Of a stretch of DNA of 64,000 nt, positions 1 to 10,842 are shown piece after piece. The stretch covers positions 2,702,903 to 2,766,902 of the forward strand of contig JAQFVV010012442.1 in the NCBI GenBank assembly GCA_028023455.1. Direction: 5' to 3'. The position numbers and the translations under genes were made by a program. Source of the stretch: Epiperipatus broadwayi. Taxonomy: Eukaryota > Onychophora > Udeonychophora > Euonychophora > Peripatidae. Below the pieces are notes generated by a model. It saw only the letters and a program-made list of their open reading frames with translations. It was not told where the DNA came from and did no database searches. Positions within the stretch are counted from its first letter, which is position 1, and every line of letters begins with the position of its first letter.

Positions 1-409
1 ATAAAAGGACAAGTTTGGATATTATTAGTTAGTGAATGATTAATTATGATGTGAGAGATATGTGGTAGTGCGGAAGTGAAGAAGGGATTGAAACAGACAC
101 ACGATTCAATCCATTCAGTTTTGCTAGGAAAGAAAGAGAAATGAACTATCGTTTTTCTACATTGAGGACCAGTTAAAACAAAAACCTCCGGATGGATAAA
201 TAAATCAGCCAACAGAATATCAATCTTAGGATGGCGTGGGAATTCATGTTCATGGCAAGCAATGGATAAAGATGAACTGTTTTAAACCGTAAGAACTTTA
301 TAAATAATGAACATTAAATTAAAATTTTCTATATTTAAATGATTGCAATATGATCGTATCTGACCAAACTAAATTCTTTATTAAGAGTGTTATTTGATGT
401 ATTTTTTTT
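1..409. other. Unassigned AT-rich sequence
   Basis: I see no open reading frame, RNA gene or clear repeat. It may be an unrecognised 5' part of the LTR fragment that follows, since the expected TGTAACG start of that family is not found here. Confidence 0.3.
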
Positions 410-1746
410 TTCTTATTTATGTAAAATCATTTCCATTTATTTATTTTTTAATTCTTTAAGTTTTTATCATGATTTTTTTGTTTTTCGTTAAATTAATTAT
501 ATAAATGTTAAACTTAAGTCGGGCGTGAATGGCTGTATAGATTTGTAAAGTTATATTAGGGGAGGGTAATCTTAGGTTATTTGTGTCGTTGTTAGATTGG
601 GTCAATGGATTGGATATATTGATGTAGTTAGTAGAAGTAGTCAGAGATTCGCTACTGGCAGAATCGCTTCATATGCCGCACTCTCCCATTTTGCCTATGG
701 AAGGAATTATAAGACGCAGAGCACAGTTCCTTTCTATGGAGTTTTTTTTTTTTGTTCTTCTCGTTAGATAGAAGTAATATTCCTATCTAATGAGAATCAA
801 TATCTTCTCTTAATCTTTTTGGTGCTGCCGTATTTCGTATTACATTGAATACATCGATGTATCAGATGGATTGATGCCAGTTTGACTGCGAATTTTAGCC
901 TAAGGTTAAATAGGGATAGAATATTTTATTTTCAAATGCAAATCTATGTGGTCTATTCATACTTGACCCTAAATAAAAATGCATTAAATTTAAGTTGTTT
1001 ATAGACGCTTGCATGGATTGGTTATCAGTTAAGTATGTTTTGGGTTTTCATATTTGATCAAAATATATAGACATTTGATAAATAATAATACCTTACGGTG
1101 AGTATCTAAAATGTATTTATTCGGATGTCTTTTAAGTTATTGGTGACATTGCAAGTATCTTATGGTGAATACTATTGGGTTACGTATAAATTTCCCTACG
1201 CAATTGTCAGTAATCAATAATTTTGTATTTTGATCATTTATGTTTGCTTTGAAATGTTTTTGACCGTGAAATCTATGTAACCGATCTATATTCAACATTA
1301 TAAACAAGCTTTCCTAAATTTATCTGTGCGAACTTAATTAAAATGTAAATTTATAATATAATAGAAATTAAAATGTAAATTAAAATCTAAGGTAAAGTTA
1401 AAAATAATGTTAAATGTTAAAATGTAAAACTAATACTAAAATAATTTTAAATCTTATATATATATATATGTACATAAATAAATGTTTGTATGTTAATTAC
1501 TGGCAGTGGCTTATTTTATTTATTTTTTTAATATTGAAATATAATTAGATAGGATATTATATTACTTAATCTCTGCTATTCCACTGAGCTAGTGACATGG
1601 GCTAATGACCGGAATCAAAATTAAAAAAAAAAAAATTTTTTTTTGACTTACGTATCTGCCTACTTTATAAATTTTTCTAGGTTCAAATGCCTAGATGGCG
1701 CCCTGTAGTGCAGTTCACGTTAAGTTGCATTCTCCGTATCGTTACA
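410..1746 (+). mobile_element. Diverged LTR fragment, same family as the 8756-13496 element
   Basis: Read on the plus strand, this stretch matches the sense (minus-strand) LTR of 8756-13496 in many blocks. Examples are the TCGGGCGTGAATGGCT block near 519, the GACTGCGAATTTTAGCC block near 885, TTACTGGCAGTGGC near 1497, and the CTAGATGGCGCCCTG block near 1691. It ends CGTTACA at 1746, directly followed by ATATATAT. The younger copies end CGTTATA, so this older copy keeps the canonical CA end. Block order differs from the intact LTR (see findings). No internal region or second LTR is visible, so it is a solo or truncated LTR. The left edge is uncertain. Confidence 0.6.
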
Positions 1747-1759
1747 ATATATATATTAA

Positions 1760-1935
1760 TGTAAAAAATACTAAAACATTATAAATAAATTTAGTAAGAT
1801 TTATTGTACCAAGTATATTTTCAATACTTTCACATCATATTCATGGTTCTCATGGACTAATGATGAAGCAAAGGTACAATAAATTTTACTAAATCTATAT
1901 TTAAACTCGATTTTAGCATTTTTATTAGTATTTAA
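1760..1935. repeat. Imperfect inverted repeat (hairpin)
   Basis: Bases 1787-1810 are nearly complementary to 1873-1894 (stem GGTACAATAAA...ACTAAAT). Weaker pairing extends outward on both sides. No coding content is seen. Confidence 0.5.
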
Positions 1936-1961
1936 AAAAGCAGGGTATCATAATTAATTAT

Positions 1962-2908
1962 CCACCTGGGTCTCGTTTTATGCGATAGATAGGTTCCACA
2001 GAAAACACACGCAAACGAAATTGCACAAAAATAGACATAACTTACCTTGAAAAAGGGGAGATATGGACTGTGATTTTTCAAAAAATCATGTAAAAGCAAA
2101 GCACCAACATAAAATTACTTTAAAATTCGCACAAAAAAAAAAATAAGGAAATAAAGTATGACTAATAAAAAATTTCAAATTTGAAAAAAATTGATACAAG
2201 ACAAAATTTTTTTAACTATAATATTTAATTTTATTCAAAACAATATATTTTTATGCATAATTTACATTTTTTATACACATTTTAATTATTTTCGCTATTT
2301 GCCGATAAACAGGTTTTTTTGCAAACTGGTAAAAAATCAGATTCTTCACAAGAAAAAATACAATTAGTGCCAACATCACTCTCATGTTGTGTTAATGGTT
2401 TTCTTGTGACAACGTAATTAGTAATTAATCTAACAACTAAAATTTAAATTATTTTTGTCTTTAATTTTCAATTTTAATTGTGCCCACTGCTATTACGCAC
2501 CTTTTAAAAATAAACTAGCGGACATTAAATGATTAATAATTGATTATGTTCTTTTTTTAAAAAGCAAAAACAATGTGATTTAAAATGCAAAATTAACACG
2601 CACAATGTTTGAACAAATTTACATTATAATCTTGTAAAATTTAATGTGTGTATATATAAAATGTGGAAATCATGGTTTTAATTTCATTATTGCATAAAAT
2701 CTTACTATTATAAAGCACTGAAAATATTGAAATTACTAAGATGAAAGTCGAATTCCAATAATGTGCTATTACTTTCAATATGAGGTAAGTGCGCAAAATT
2801 TATTATTTAAAGTAATTGCGCATTATCGGAGTTTGGCTTCCGGAGAAATGTGAATTGTATAATTCAAAATCGTGTTAAATAAATCCACGTAAAAAGAGAC
2901 CCGTGTGT
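1962..2908 (-). mobile_element. Tigger-like (pogo/Tc1-mariner) deletion derivative, copy B
   Basis: The left end reads CCACCTGGGTCTCGTTTTAT. The right end, read on the minus strand, starts CACACGGGTCTC. These match the termini of the element at 29008-30374. The CTCGTTTTAT part resembles known Tigger termini, which is a family-level comparison from memory. Minus-strand bases 2325-2435 align with the last part of the transposase remnant of copy A, including TRKPLTQHES-like codons, but are interrupted. A subterminal inverted repeat at about 2732-2840 is shared with copy A. The element abuts a (TA)n tract at its right end, as expected for TA target choice. Confidence 0.65.
2325..2435 (-). pseudogene. 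Transposase C-terminal remnant (Tigger-like)
   Basis: On the minus strand this matches the last ~37 codons of the 29710-30012 reading frame: a YVVTRKPLTQHES-like stretch, then a Cys-rich ending similar to SCEESDFLPVCK. The upstream part of the transposase is absent or unreadable, so this is a dead fragment of a DNA transposase. It ends in the same way as copy A, which supports descent of both from one master element with this coding end. Confidence 0.5.
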
Positions 2909-2923
2909 GTATATATATATATA

Positions 2924-3561
2924 TAACTGAATATTTGTAAATACAGTAAGTAAAATAATTAAAAAAATTTATCCACTTAGGAGTGCTTTCAATTATCCCA
3001 GTAATCTTTGTCAACTAAAGCTTTGAAATACTAACTTTTCCACAATTCCATGGCCTTAATTCTTGCTGCTTGCCTGTTAATTAAGTTATGTTTATATTAG
3101 TCAAAACCATAAATACATGATTTATTATGGTCGTAAAAAACAGGTGCTGAAATATTATTTACTATGCAATTTGGTTTCGATTTCTAAATTTATTTTAATA
3201 ATAACAAATGTTCTTTAGTTCTTTTTTCCAATGTAAATTTATATTCATCTATATACATATATCCACTTTTTTTATGACCATAATAAATCATGCATTTATG
3301 ATTTTAACTTCAATTTTAATAATGTAAAAATATTGCAAATTGAAAAAAATAACAAAGGAAAAATAAAGGAAGCTATGCTAATATACAAATATAAACATTA
3401 CTTAATTAACAGGCAAGCAGCAAATGTTAAGATCATGGAATTGTGGGAAAGTTAGCATTTCAAAGCTTTAGTTGACAAAGATTACTGGGATAATTGAAAT
3501 TGCTCCTAAGTGAATATTTTTTTAAAATTATTTAGTTACTGTATTTACAAATATTCAGTTA
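2924..3561. mobile_element. PLE-derived inverted pair, family D
   Basis: The left arm (2924-about 3100) is the reverse complement of the right arm (about 3377-3561). Outer ends read TAACTGAATATTTGTAAATA. The right arm, on the plus strand, contains a PLE C-terminal coding remnant (3351-3455) followed by the 3' untranslated end, so two 3' ends of the same Penelope-like element point outward from a unique centre. A (TA)n tract touches the left edge. A shorter copy of the same family is at 5664-5960. Confidence 0.6.
3351..3455 (+). pseudogene. PLE GIY-YIG protein, last ~34 codons
   Basis: The plus-strand frame reads GKIKEAMLIYKYKHYLINRQ and ends at TAG (3453-3455). The pattern R/K-K-I-K-E-A-x-L-I, basic residues, then L-x-N-R is the usual ending of Penelope-like GIY-YIG endonuclease domains. 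Similar endings are visible at 31583-31685 and 21777-21870 in this window. The catalytic GIY and YIG parts are missing, so the fragment has no activity by itself. Confidence 0.5.
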
Positions 3562-3594
3562 CATTATTATATATATTGCATTAAAAATACAGAC

Positions 3595-3720
<126 letters not shown>

Positions 3721-3799
3721 GAAAGAGGGATTATTTTTGGGTAAAACCTTTTTAAAATTTTTTTATAATTGGTGACAAACTTGACTTTGATACCCAAAA

Positions 3800-4030
3800 A
3801 TGCTTGCTAACTTAGAGAGATATGATTTGAGAATCATAAGAGAGTTGATTGAAATATTAAAAAGACCTAATGGTTTAAATAGGGATGGTGAAGCACAACA
3901 AAATCCAGCCTCACAGAAACCTCTCATTTTATCCATGTGTTCTAATATTTACTTTAAATTAATAGATGGTAAAACTAAGAGAAATATACATTCTGATAAA
4001 CCTCATGTTCTGAATACTAAACTATTTTAA
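3800..4030 (+). pseudogene. GIY-YIG-type C-terminal coding remnant
   Basis: The plus-strand frame of 76 codons contains RIIRELIEILKRPNGLNRDG near its start. This resembles the conserved ending R-x-I-R-E-A-x-E-I-x-K...N-x-N-R-D/E-x-G of GIY-YIG nuclease domains in PLE and related retroelements. The catalytic half is not seen upstream, where there is AT-rich sequence and (TA)n. The remaining codons match nothing I recognise. It is probably the 3' coding end of another retroelement family, and a chance match is possible. Confidence 0.4.
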
Positions 4031-4402
4031 GCTGATTCTCATGCTTCACCTCACACTCAGTTACATTACAGTTTGAGATCGAACAAATTTTTTTCATGGT
4101 TTTGCCCAATGTGTGTGTACTTATGCATGCATATATACATACACACTCATAGTATAAACATGAAATTAATATAGTTTAATGCATATGTAAAAATGGAGAG
4201 CAAATCAATTTTATAATGAATAAAACATTTTGTATGTTGAATAAAAATAAAATATAAATGGATTCACTTATGCTTTAAACATTTAAAGTGTATAAGATTA
4301 TTTCTGTTTACATTGATTGAAATTGCCAACCAGATAAAAAATTTCATTAAAGTTTACTCTTTTATCACTATAATCCATTCAACAGTGTAATAGTGTGAAC
4401 AC
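4031..4402. other. Unassigned AT-rich sequence
   Basis: No gene, RNA or repeat is recognised. Confidence 0.3.
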
Positions 4403-4403
4403 A

Positions 4404-4488
<85 letters not shown>
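4403..4488. repeat. Compound (CT)n(TA)n microsatellite
   Basis: About 24 bp of CT repeat run directly into about 60 bp of TA repeat. Confidence 0.95.
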
Positions 4489-4489
<1 letters not shown>

Positions 4490-5546
4490 CTGAAAGAAAA
4501 AGTAAAAATAAACACAGAAAGATTGTTGTGGATATTTTTAGTATTACACTTTAATGAGATTAAATAATTTTGGATTTTTTTTAGTATAAATTAAACATTG
4601 GAAAATATCTAATTAATTTTTTTATTAATTCTGACATGGAAATTAATGCAAGCATCATTTTATATCACATTGTATACACTTATTATTATAAAATTTCACT
4701 ATCTATTTTGATTGGCAGTTTTTTTTGTTGTTAATGGTTGTGTACCATATTTTGATGAAATTCCATGAAGTTGTTTTTCAAAAGATTAATTTGAATTGAA
4801 AAAGTGTTAGTACCGTTTTTCAATGAAGATAAGGAAAACATTTTTATTTAATGTATTTTTCCACTCTGATTATAAAACATTTTGAAAAAAGATTAGGAGA
4901 GTTTTTAATGTTTTACAGATTAACAAACAAGTTTCCATGCAGTTACAGCTGAAGGCAATACATTGCAAGTAAAGCTGCTGCTACGAGTTCACTATAGTAG
5001 AGTTTGGATTCACATCAATGTAAGATCCAGCTTCTGTATTCACCATAGCTTATAGATAGGTGTACATTATAAACCACAGAGACTAAAGAGATCTCACTTC
5101 AGATCAACAGTTATCTGAATTACTTCTTTCATGATAATAACAATAAAGCTGTCTATTATATAGAATGGATCAGCTGATCCAGAGCATCCACCAGCTTGCT
5201 AAAAAAATAGTTTATACATATACAGTTTTATATATGTGCAGATAAAGTTACAGCACCATATGCATAAAGTCCAGCTAGTGAGTAGTGTTATATATTGAGA
5301 ATGGTGGTATTTAAAATAATTTCTTGAAATGACATTTAAAATATCCAACTAATAAATTTTAAAAGTAAATGGCTTTTGTAACTCAATAGTAAAATAAGTA
5401 AATAATTTTTGCTTGAATTAAAACTAAAAAACAAATGATTGGTGGTTCATAGACAATTTTGTTTTGATCAAAGAAAGTAAACTTCAAAAATTCTTTTAGA
5501 TTAGAGAAAAAAATTGCTGACATTTATAATTAATCAAAAGTAACCT
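4489..5546. other. Unassigned sequence
   Basis: No supported reading frame. The stretch 4920-5280 is less AT-rich than its surroundings (several CAGCTG-like words) but shows no domain or splice pattern I can defend. Confidence 0.3.
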
Positions 5547-5628
5547 GTCAAATATGTATGTGTGTATATATATATATATAATATTATGTCAAATATGTAT
5601 GTGTGTATATATATATATATAATATTAT
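5547..5628. repeat. Tandem duplication of a 41-bp unit
   Basis: Two adjacent, essentially identical 41-bp units begin GTCAAATATGTATGTGTG and end in a (TA)n-AATATTAT stretch. Confidence 0.9.
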
Positions 5629-5663
5629 GATTCGATGTCTGTATTTTTAAAGCAATATACATA

Positions 5664-5956
5664 ATTATATAACTAAATATTGTAAATACAGTAACTAAAT
5701 AAATAAAAAATATTTTATCCACTTAGGAGTGCTTTCAACTATCCCAGTAATATGTGTCAACTAAAACTTTGAAATGCTAACTTTCCCACAATTCTGTAAT
5801 CTTAATGTTTGCTGCTTAAATGTTAAGATCATGGAATTGTGGGAAAGTTAGTATTTCAAAGCTTTAGTTGATGCAGATTACTGGGATAATCAACAGCGCT
5901 TCTAAGTGGATAAAATATTTTTTAATTATTTAGTTACTGTATTTATAAATATTCAG

Positions 5957-5960
<4 letters not shown>
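5664..5960. mobile_element. PLE-derived inverted pair, family D, compact copy
   Basis: Nearly perfect fold-back of about 145-bp arms. Each arm carries the same 3' terminal sequence as 2924-3561 (CCACTTAGGAGTGCTTTCAA, CCCAGTAAT, TTCAGTTA). The two arms meet at about 5815-5820, so only the 3' terminal ~150 bp of each PLE copy is kept. The right end runs straight into (TA)n. Confidence 0.6.

Positions 5961-6016
<56 letters not shown>
5959..6016. repeat. (TA)n microsatellite
   Basis: Pure TA repeat abutting the end of the family D inverted pair. Confidence 0.95.
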
Positions 6017-6018
<2 letters not shown>

Positions 6019-6114
6019 CATTGTATTATTTATGTGTTATTAAAAATCAATTGATTTTTTTATGTCTGATAATTCAAATGTTTATAAATTATTACACTGC
6101 ACATCTGTGTGTTG

Positions 6115-6115
<1 letters not shown>

Positions 6116-6192
<77 letters not shown>
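6116..6192. repeat. (TA)n microsatellite
   Basis: Pure TA repeat just beyond the 3' end of the minus-strand PLE. Confidence 0.95.
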
Positions 6193-6194
<2 letters not shown>

Positions 6195-6260
6195 TAAAAC
6201 CATAAAACAATACAATACTAGATTAAATTCAAAATTTTACCAAAATCCTTACACAAACAT

Positions 6261-6292
6261 GGTTTCATCTACTACAAATAGACCTTCTCAAG
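6261..6292 (-). other. Hammerhead-like core in PLE 3' end
   Basis: On the minus strand: CTTGAGAA, then a short imperfect stem-loop (GTCTA...TAGTAGAT), then GAAACC. The same layout recurs at the 3' ends of the other PLE families in this window. PLEs are known to carry hammerhead ribozyme motifs in their terminal repeats. Helices I and III are not evident here, so activity is not claimed. Confidence 0.4.
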
Positions 6293-6350
6293 TGAAAATC
6301 AACCTAAAGGAAAGCATAAATATATACAAACAAACAAACATTCCCATAAT

Positions 6351-7010
6351 TCATTTCAAACTCCACCTTCCCTTAATATCAAAAGAAGTATTCATAAGAT
6401 TGATAGCCTCAGAATCAAGGAGTTTTTTCATCAAAGTCTCCTTTATTCTTCTTTTTAACTCATTCTTTTCATAAAAAATAACCGAAGCATTGTTAAACAA
6501 TATTCTATGACCTGTATTCAATTCATGAATATATAAAGCTGAGTTAAGATACCTATGTTTAACTCTATTTATATGAACCTTAACCCTTTCATTAAGGCTA
6601 AATTTACTCTGGCCTAAATAAAATTTACCACAACTACATGGAATTTTATAAACAATACCAGGTATAGACCTACTATCAATAGACTGCTTTGAACCATTAA
6701 GTAATGAATTCAAATCAGAACCTTTCCTCCATGCAACCTTCTTTCCACCTAACAAATGACTATTCCTATAAACCAAATTATAAATTGATGCTTTAAATGG
6801 TAAAGACATATAATCATCATCCTTACCAACAAAATTCTTATCATCTGAATCATGACTATAAACATTATTATTAAATACCATTTTTTTAATAAAATCATGA
6901 CTATAACCCAATTCTACATATTCAGCAGCAAATTGACTTCTTTGAATATCAGCATCATTATTAAAATTATTAAGCCTTCTATTCCGACAACAAAAATTCA
7001 ACAAAGACAT
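6351..7010 (-). pseudogene. PLE GIY-YIG endonuclease domain and C terminus
   Basis: A 219-codon frame. The GIY-YIG core reads GIVYKIPCSCGKFYLG and is followed by an N-x-R-V-x-V-H stretch (family: basic residue plus EH; here VH) and a C-terminal acidic/basic part with EKNELKRRIKETLMKKLL. In PLEs this domain nicks target DNA to prime reverse transcription. The conserved YIG Gly is present, while the usual Thr/Glu after it is replaced (LGQS). It ends with a stop at 6351-6353. It is joined to the RT in the ancestral single protein, and the first Met here is only the start of the open frame after the slip. Confidence 0.8.
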
Positions 7011-7160
7011 TTTTTTTATGTTTAAAAGGCTGATAACTATCAGGCCTAATCATATTTCTCAAACTTTTAGGTTTTATAAAATGACTACAAAACAAAACAT
7101 CATTAACTTTTTCAACATTTAAATCTAAAAACTTTAATTTTACAAAATCAAACCCCCCCC
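6979..7160 (-). pseudogene. PLE linker between RT thumb and endonuclease
   Basis: After the G-run slip the protein continues in this frame with GFDFVKLKFLDLNVEK, where the FLDL signature follows the RT palm in PLEs. A basic linker follows, ending QPFKHKK at the 8-base T run (7010-7017, plus strand). There the register changes again to the GIY-YIG frame. This stretch is thus the middle piece of one original polypeptide and not a separate gene. Confidence 0.7.
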
Positions 7161-7717
7161 CCCTCAATTGTAAACTTAATACTAGAATCAAAACCATTCA
7201 ATCCACATAAAAACTCTTCTAATTTCTCTTTCTGAATAACAAACAAACAATCATCAACATACCTAACAAATAATTTAATAGAACATGAAAACATATTAAT
7301 AATACTACACTCCAAATAATCAATATAGACAGCACACATCAATGGAGAAATGACATAACCAATAACCCAACCTTCTCTAATCTTATAAAACACATCTTTA
7401 GACATAAAATACATTGAATCCTCTAACAGCAAAAGCAAATCATGAAAAACCTTAATCTTATCTGCAGAAAAACATTCTAATTTTTTTAAAATTGAAAGAA
7501 AAACATCAATACTTTTTAATCTATTAACCAATTGGTACATATTTTCAATGTCTAAACTACCAAAAACACAATCATCATCCAAAACAAAAACATTTATTTT
7601 CTTAAAAGCTTCAAAGGAAGAAGAAACACAAAATTGACCCATTTTTATATAATCCTTAAAATATCTTATAATAAATTTTGATATTTTATCAACAATTCCT
7701 CCTGTAAAATCAAAAAA
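7148..7717 (-). pseudogene. PLE reverse transcriptase, palm domain
   Basis: The 164-residue frame (7642-7148) extends upstream in frame without a Met to a stop near 7718. It carries SLDIENMY (residues 29-36, catalytic Asp 31, RT motif A), a motif B-like GYVISPLMCAVYIDYLE, and RYVDDCLFVI with the catalytic YVDD at residues 128-131. After motif B the xYxDxLE pattern is typical of PLE reverse transcriptases and their telomerase-related clade. The enzyme would copy element RNA at a nicked target in the nucleus. The frame leaves register at a run of 11 Gs (minus strand), and the next frame (7197-6979) continues with FDFVKLKFLDLNVEK, the RT thumb border. The fingers are missing. A decayed copy, or an intact one with homopolymer assembly errors, would both fit. 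Confidence 0.8.
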
Positions 7718-7720
7718 AAA

Positions 7721-8755
7721 GTTGGATTAGAAATTCCTAAAATCTTATTATTTGCAAGCAGAAAAAGTAATGAATTGTAACTTTACATCAATATATTGGA
7801 TAATTATAAGTATCGTGTCTAAACTAATGGAATAAATTAAATCATTTTCTAATGTGCAGGTCAATGGTCAATAATTCCCAATAATCTTTTGAAAATTAAC
7901 ATATATTGAAAAAATAATCAGGACGATAAAAAACAGAGGAGGGAAAGAAAAAAACAAATGAAGCCAGTACGTAATTAAGTCATCAGAAATATTTGATAAA
8001 ATTCAGACGATTATAAAAATAATTTTGTGCTATAACTGTAATTTAATTTATATTAATAAATATCAAGATAATATACTTGAATAAATAATTATATTATGCA
8101 GTAAATAACTAATTTCTTTGTCCTATCACCAAGTCATAGTTTTGAAGATCAAATTACAATTCTAAAAAAAATGCTAATGCATTAAAAGTTGCCAATGAAT
8201 CTTCTTATTATGGGGAACAGTCAAATATATAAGGATAATATTGATTGATTTCAAGTGGTTAGAAGTTGAGCGGTTAAGAGTTGGACAATATTTCAAGTAA
8301 ATGAAAACAATTGCAGTTATCTATATTTCATTATATATTTGAAAAATAATTTAATTTTATGATATAAAGAAAACTAAAATAAAGTCAGAATAAAAATCTT
8401 TAACGAATAGCTCACAGAAATGTGAAAGACAAATAATAGGAATAATGATCAAATTGATTTACACTATTAAAACTGATCCTACAATATTTTTTATTTAGTA
8501 AGAAGATACACTAGAAGTATTGTAAATAGGAATGATTTTATTTAATTGACTTACAAATGTTTATATGGAATAGTTAATAGTAAATGTAAAAATTACTCAT
8601 AGGAGTTAAAATTGTCCCATAGAAAAGAAAATATATAGATTATGAGACTTGATGTCAATAAACTGTAATATAAACATAGATATAAAACAATGAACTTATT
8701 TATGTTAAATGGTTTTGATCTACACTTTAAAACACTTAAATATATATATATATAT
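7721..8755. other. Unassigned AT-rich sequence
   Basis: No gene or repeat recognised. It ends in a short (TA)n tract that is the left flank of the LTR element. Confidence 0.3.
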
Positions 8756-10825
8756 TATAACGATCGAAATGAAAGTGAAGATCGAATCAACCGCAAAAAC
8801 AATATCTGCAACTACCAGGGCGCCATCTAGGCATTTGAGCCTAGAAAAATTTATAAAGTAGGCAGATATGCGCTGTTAAGATTCCACTTTATTTAAATAT
8901 TCCGATCATTAGCCCAAGTCACTAGCTCAGTGGAGACGCAGAGATAAAAATCTATAAATTTTATATCTTAAATATAAAAGAATAAAAGCCACTGCCAGAA
9001 ATTAACACATAAAAATATTTATTTACGCACATATAAAATCATTCTAAATTCGAGGAATAGGTTTAACATTTTTAGATTTTTTATAGTACTCTTTAATTGT
9101 ACATTTACATAACTTTCACTGAGTTTAATATTTTATTTAGATGGTCAAGTATGAATAGACTACATAGATTTGCATTTGAAAATAAACATTCTATCCCTAT
9201 TTAACCTTAGGCTAAAATTCGCAGTCAAACTGGCATCAATCCATCTGATACATTTATGTATTCAATGTAGCATGAAAATACAACAGCACAAATATACTAT
9301 ACTGTCAGGCATGGACATCTGAACAGTATAGTTAGAGAAAACATTGACTCTTGTCCAATACAGGAATATGACGTCTGTATAGCAAGAAGAACAATAAAAT
9401 AAAAACTCCATAGGAAGGGACCGCGATCCTTTTTGCCGACTTACAATCCCATCCATAGGCAAAGGGTTGGTGCGGTGTATTCAGCGATTCTGCACATAGC
9501 AAAACTTATACTACATCTACTAATTACACAAATATATCCAATCCATTGACCCAATTCAACAACAACACAAATAACCTAAGATTACCCTCCCCTAATATAA
9601 CTTTACAAATCTATATAGCCATTCACGCCCGACTTAAATTTAACATTTAGATACGTTCGCACAAATGCATTTTATAAAATTTGTTTTAAAATGTTGAGTA
9701 CAGATCAGCTGCACAGATTCCACGGTCAAAAACATTCCAAATTAAACACAACCGATCAAAATACAAAATCATCGATAAACGTCACTTGCATAGGGAATAT
9801 ACAAATCCCATTAGCATTCATCGTAAGATGCTTGCAGTGATATCGTTGACATATATTCTAATCGAATGTGAAAACCACAACATTATCAACCGCTAACAAA
9901 TCTATGCAACGTCTATACCCAACCTTAAATTTCATCAATTAAAATTTAAACAATAAATATTAATACAAATAAATAATAAATGGAAATGATTTTTTTTATC
10001 AAACGCAAACATATATAAAATTACACATTATCAATTGAGTTGACACATAAGTCAGAGAAAAGTTCTTTTTATAAAATTTAAATTTACTCATCAATCTTTA
10101 AAGTTCTTAATTAATATTATGATTTTAACAATTGCTCAGTTCTACTGCTTACGGTAGAAGAGTCCCTGTTCCCGTTGGCAATTCTCACGGAGACTTTCCT
10201 GGAAGACTGGTCTGATATTTTGGAGGTAGCATTAGCTGGTTCTGTTCTGGTATCACAGTCTTTGCATTTTTAAAATAAGTGAGTGAGGACGACAAGGGCG
10301 TCTTGTCGCCAGACTCACCAAAATCAAGTTGGAAAAAACTGACTGGAACTCAATATTTTTTCTTTTTATAGTCCTCCTATGGATTCCATGAACAAAAACG
10401 TCACTGTTCTGTTTTTTCGTTATGGTCCGGGCCTTTATTTGCTTCCATTGGTCAAGCTAAAATCTCTTTCTTTTCTTATCTAACTTTTCATCTGACTTTT
10501 TAATTAAACAGCTTTTAGATAATTAATAAACAATCATTTCCATTTACAGATTACAGGAATTAATTAATACCTGTTTTTATTTTAACTTACGTTATTTTTT
10601 TATTAAAATATTTTTATATTTCAATCTTGTATTTTTTTATTAAAAAAAATACGTTCAAATACTTTTTTTTTTGTTTATGAAAAAAATATTTTTAAAGTTT
10701 AGCATCTGTGCGAATATATACGTTTAACAATATTTTAATTTTAGCGTTTAGTTTTTTACTTTTATTTGCGAACTTTTAAGTTTTTATTTTAAATTAATGT
10801 AACGACATATTTATATATCGTTACA
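8756..10825 (-). repeat. 3' LTR of the element
   Basis: Begins TGTAACG (at 10825, minus strand) and ends CGTTATA (8756). A TATA box lies 455 bp from its start (10362-10370), followed by a GC-richer leader with a 7-bp hairpin at 10300-10318. The 66-codon frame at 9262-9462 is identical in both LTRs simply because they are copies. I see no evidence that it is translated. Confidence 0.85.
10362..10370 (-). promoter_or_regulatory. TATA box of the 3' LTR
   Basis: TATAAAAAG on the minus strand, preceded by a GC-richer stretch with a CCAAT-like word (GACCAATGG about 90 bp upstream) and followed by the leader with the conserved hairpin. This is a typical RNA polymerase II LTR promoter layout. Confidence 0.6.
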
Positions 10826-10835
10826 TATCAGTAAA

Positions 10836-10842
10836 CTTCCTC
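10836..10842 (-). other. Polypurine tract candidate
   Basis: GAGGAAG on the minus strand, 10 nt before the 3' LTR. It is short for a plus-strand primer. Confidence 0.4.

Larger units (their letters stand above)
6240..7720 (-). mobile_element. Penelope-like element (RT plus GIY-YIG), 5' truncated
   Basis: The minus strand encodes, in order, the palm of a reverse transcriptase (7720-7148), a linker/thumb (7197-6979) and a GIY-YIG endonuclease domain (7010-6351). This domain order is diagnostic of Penelope-like elements. The 3' untranslated part reaches at least 6240 and carries a hammerhead-like core (6261-6292, minus strand). The fingers and N-terminal half of the RT are missing, so the copy is 5' truncated, as is usual for target-primed insertions. 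Only two breaks interrupt the protein, at an 11-base C run (7153-7163) and an 8-base T run (7010-7017). Confidence 0.85.

Noticed and set aside
8917-8935. TAGCTCAGTGG, an RNA polymerase III A-box match, inside the LTR
   Set aside because: No B box follows at the right spacing, and the second LTR has it mutated, so no tRNA or SINE is claimed.
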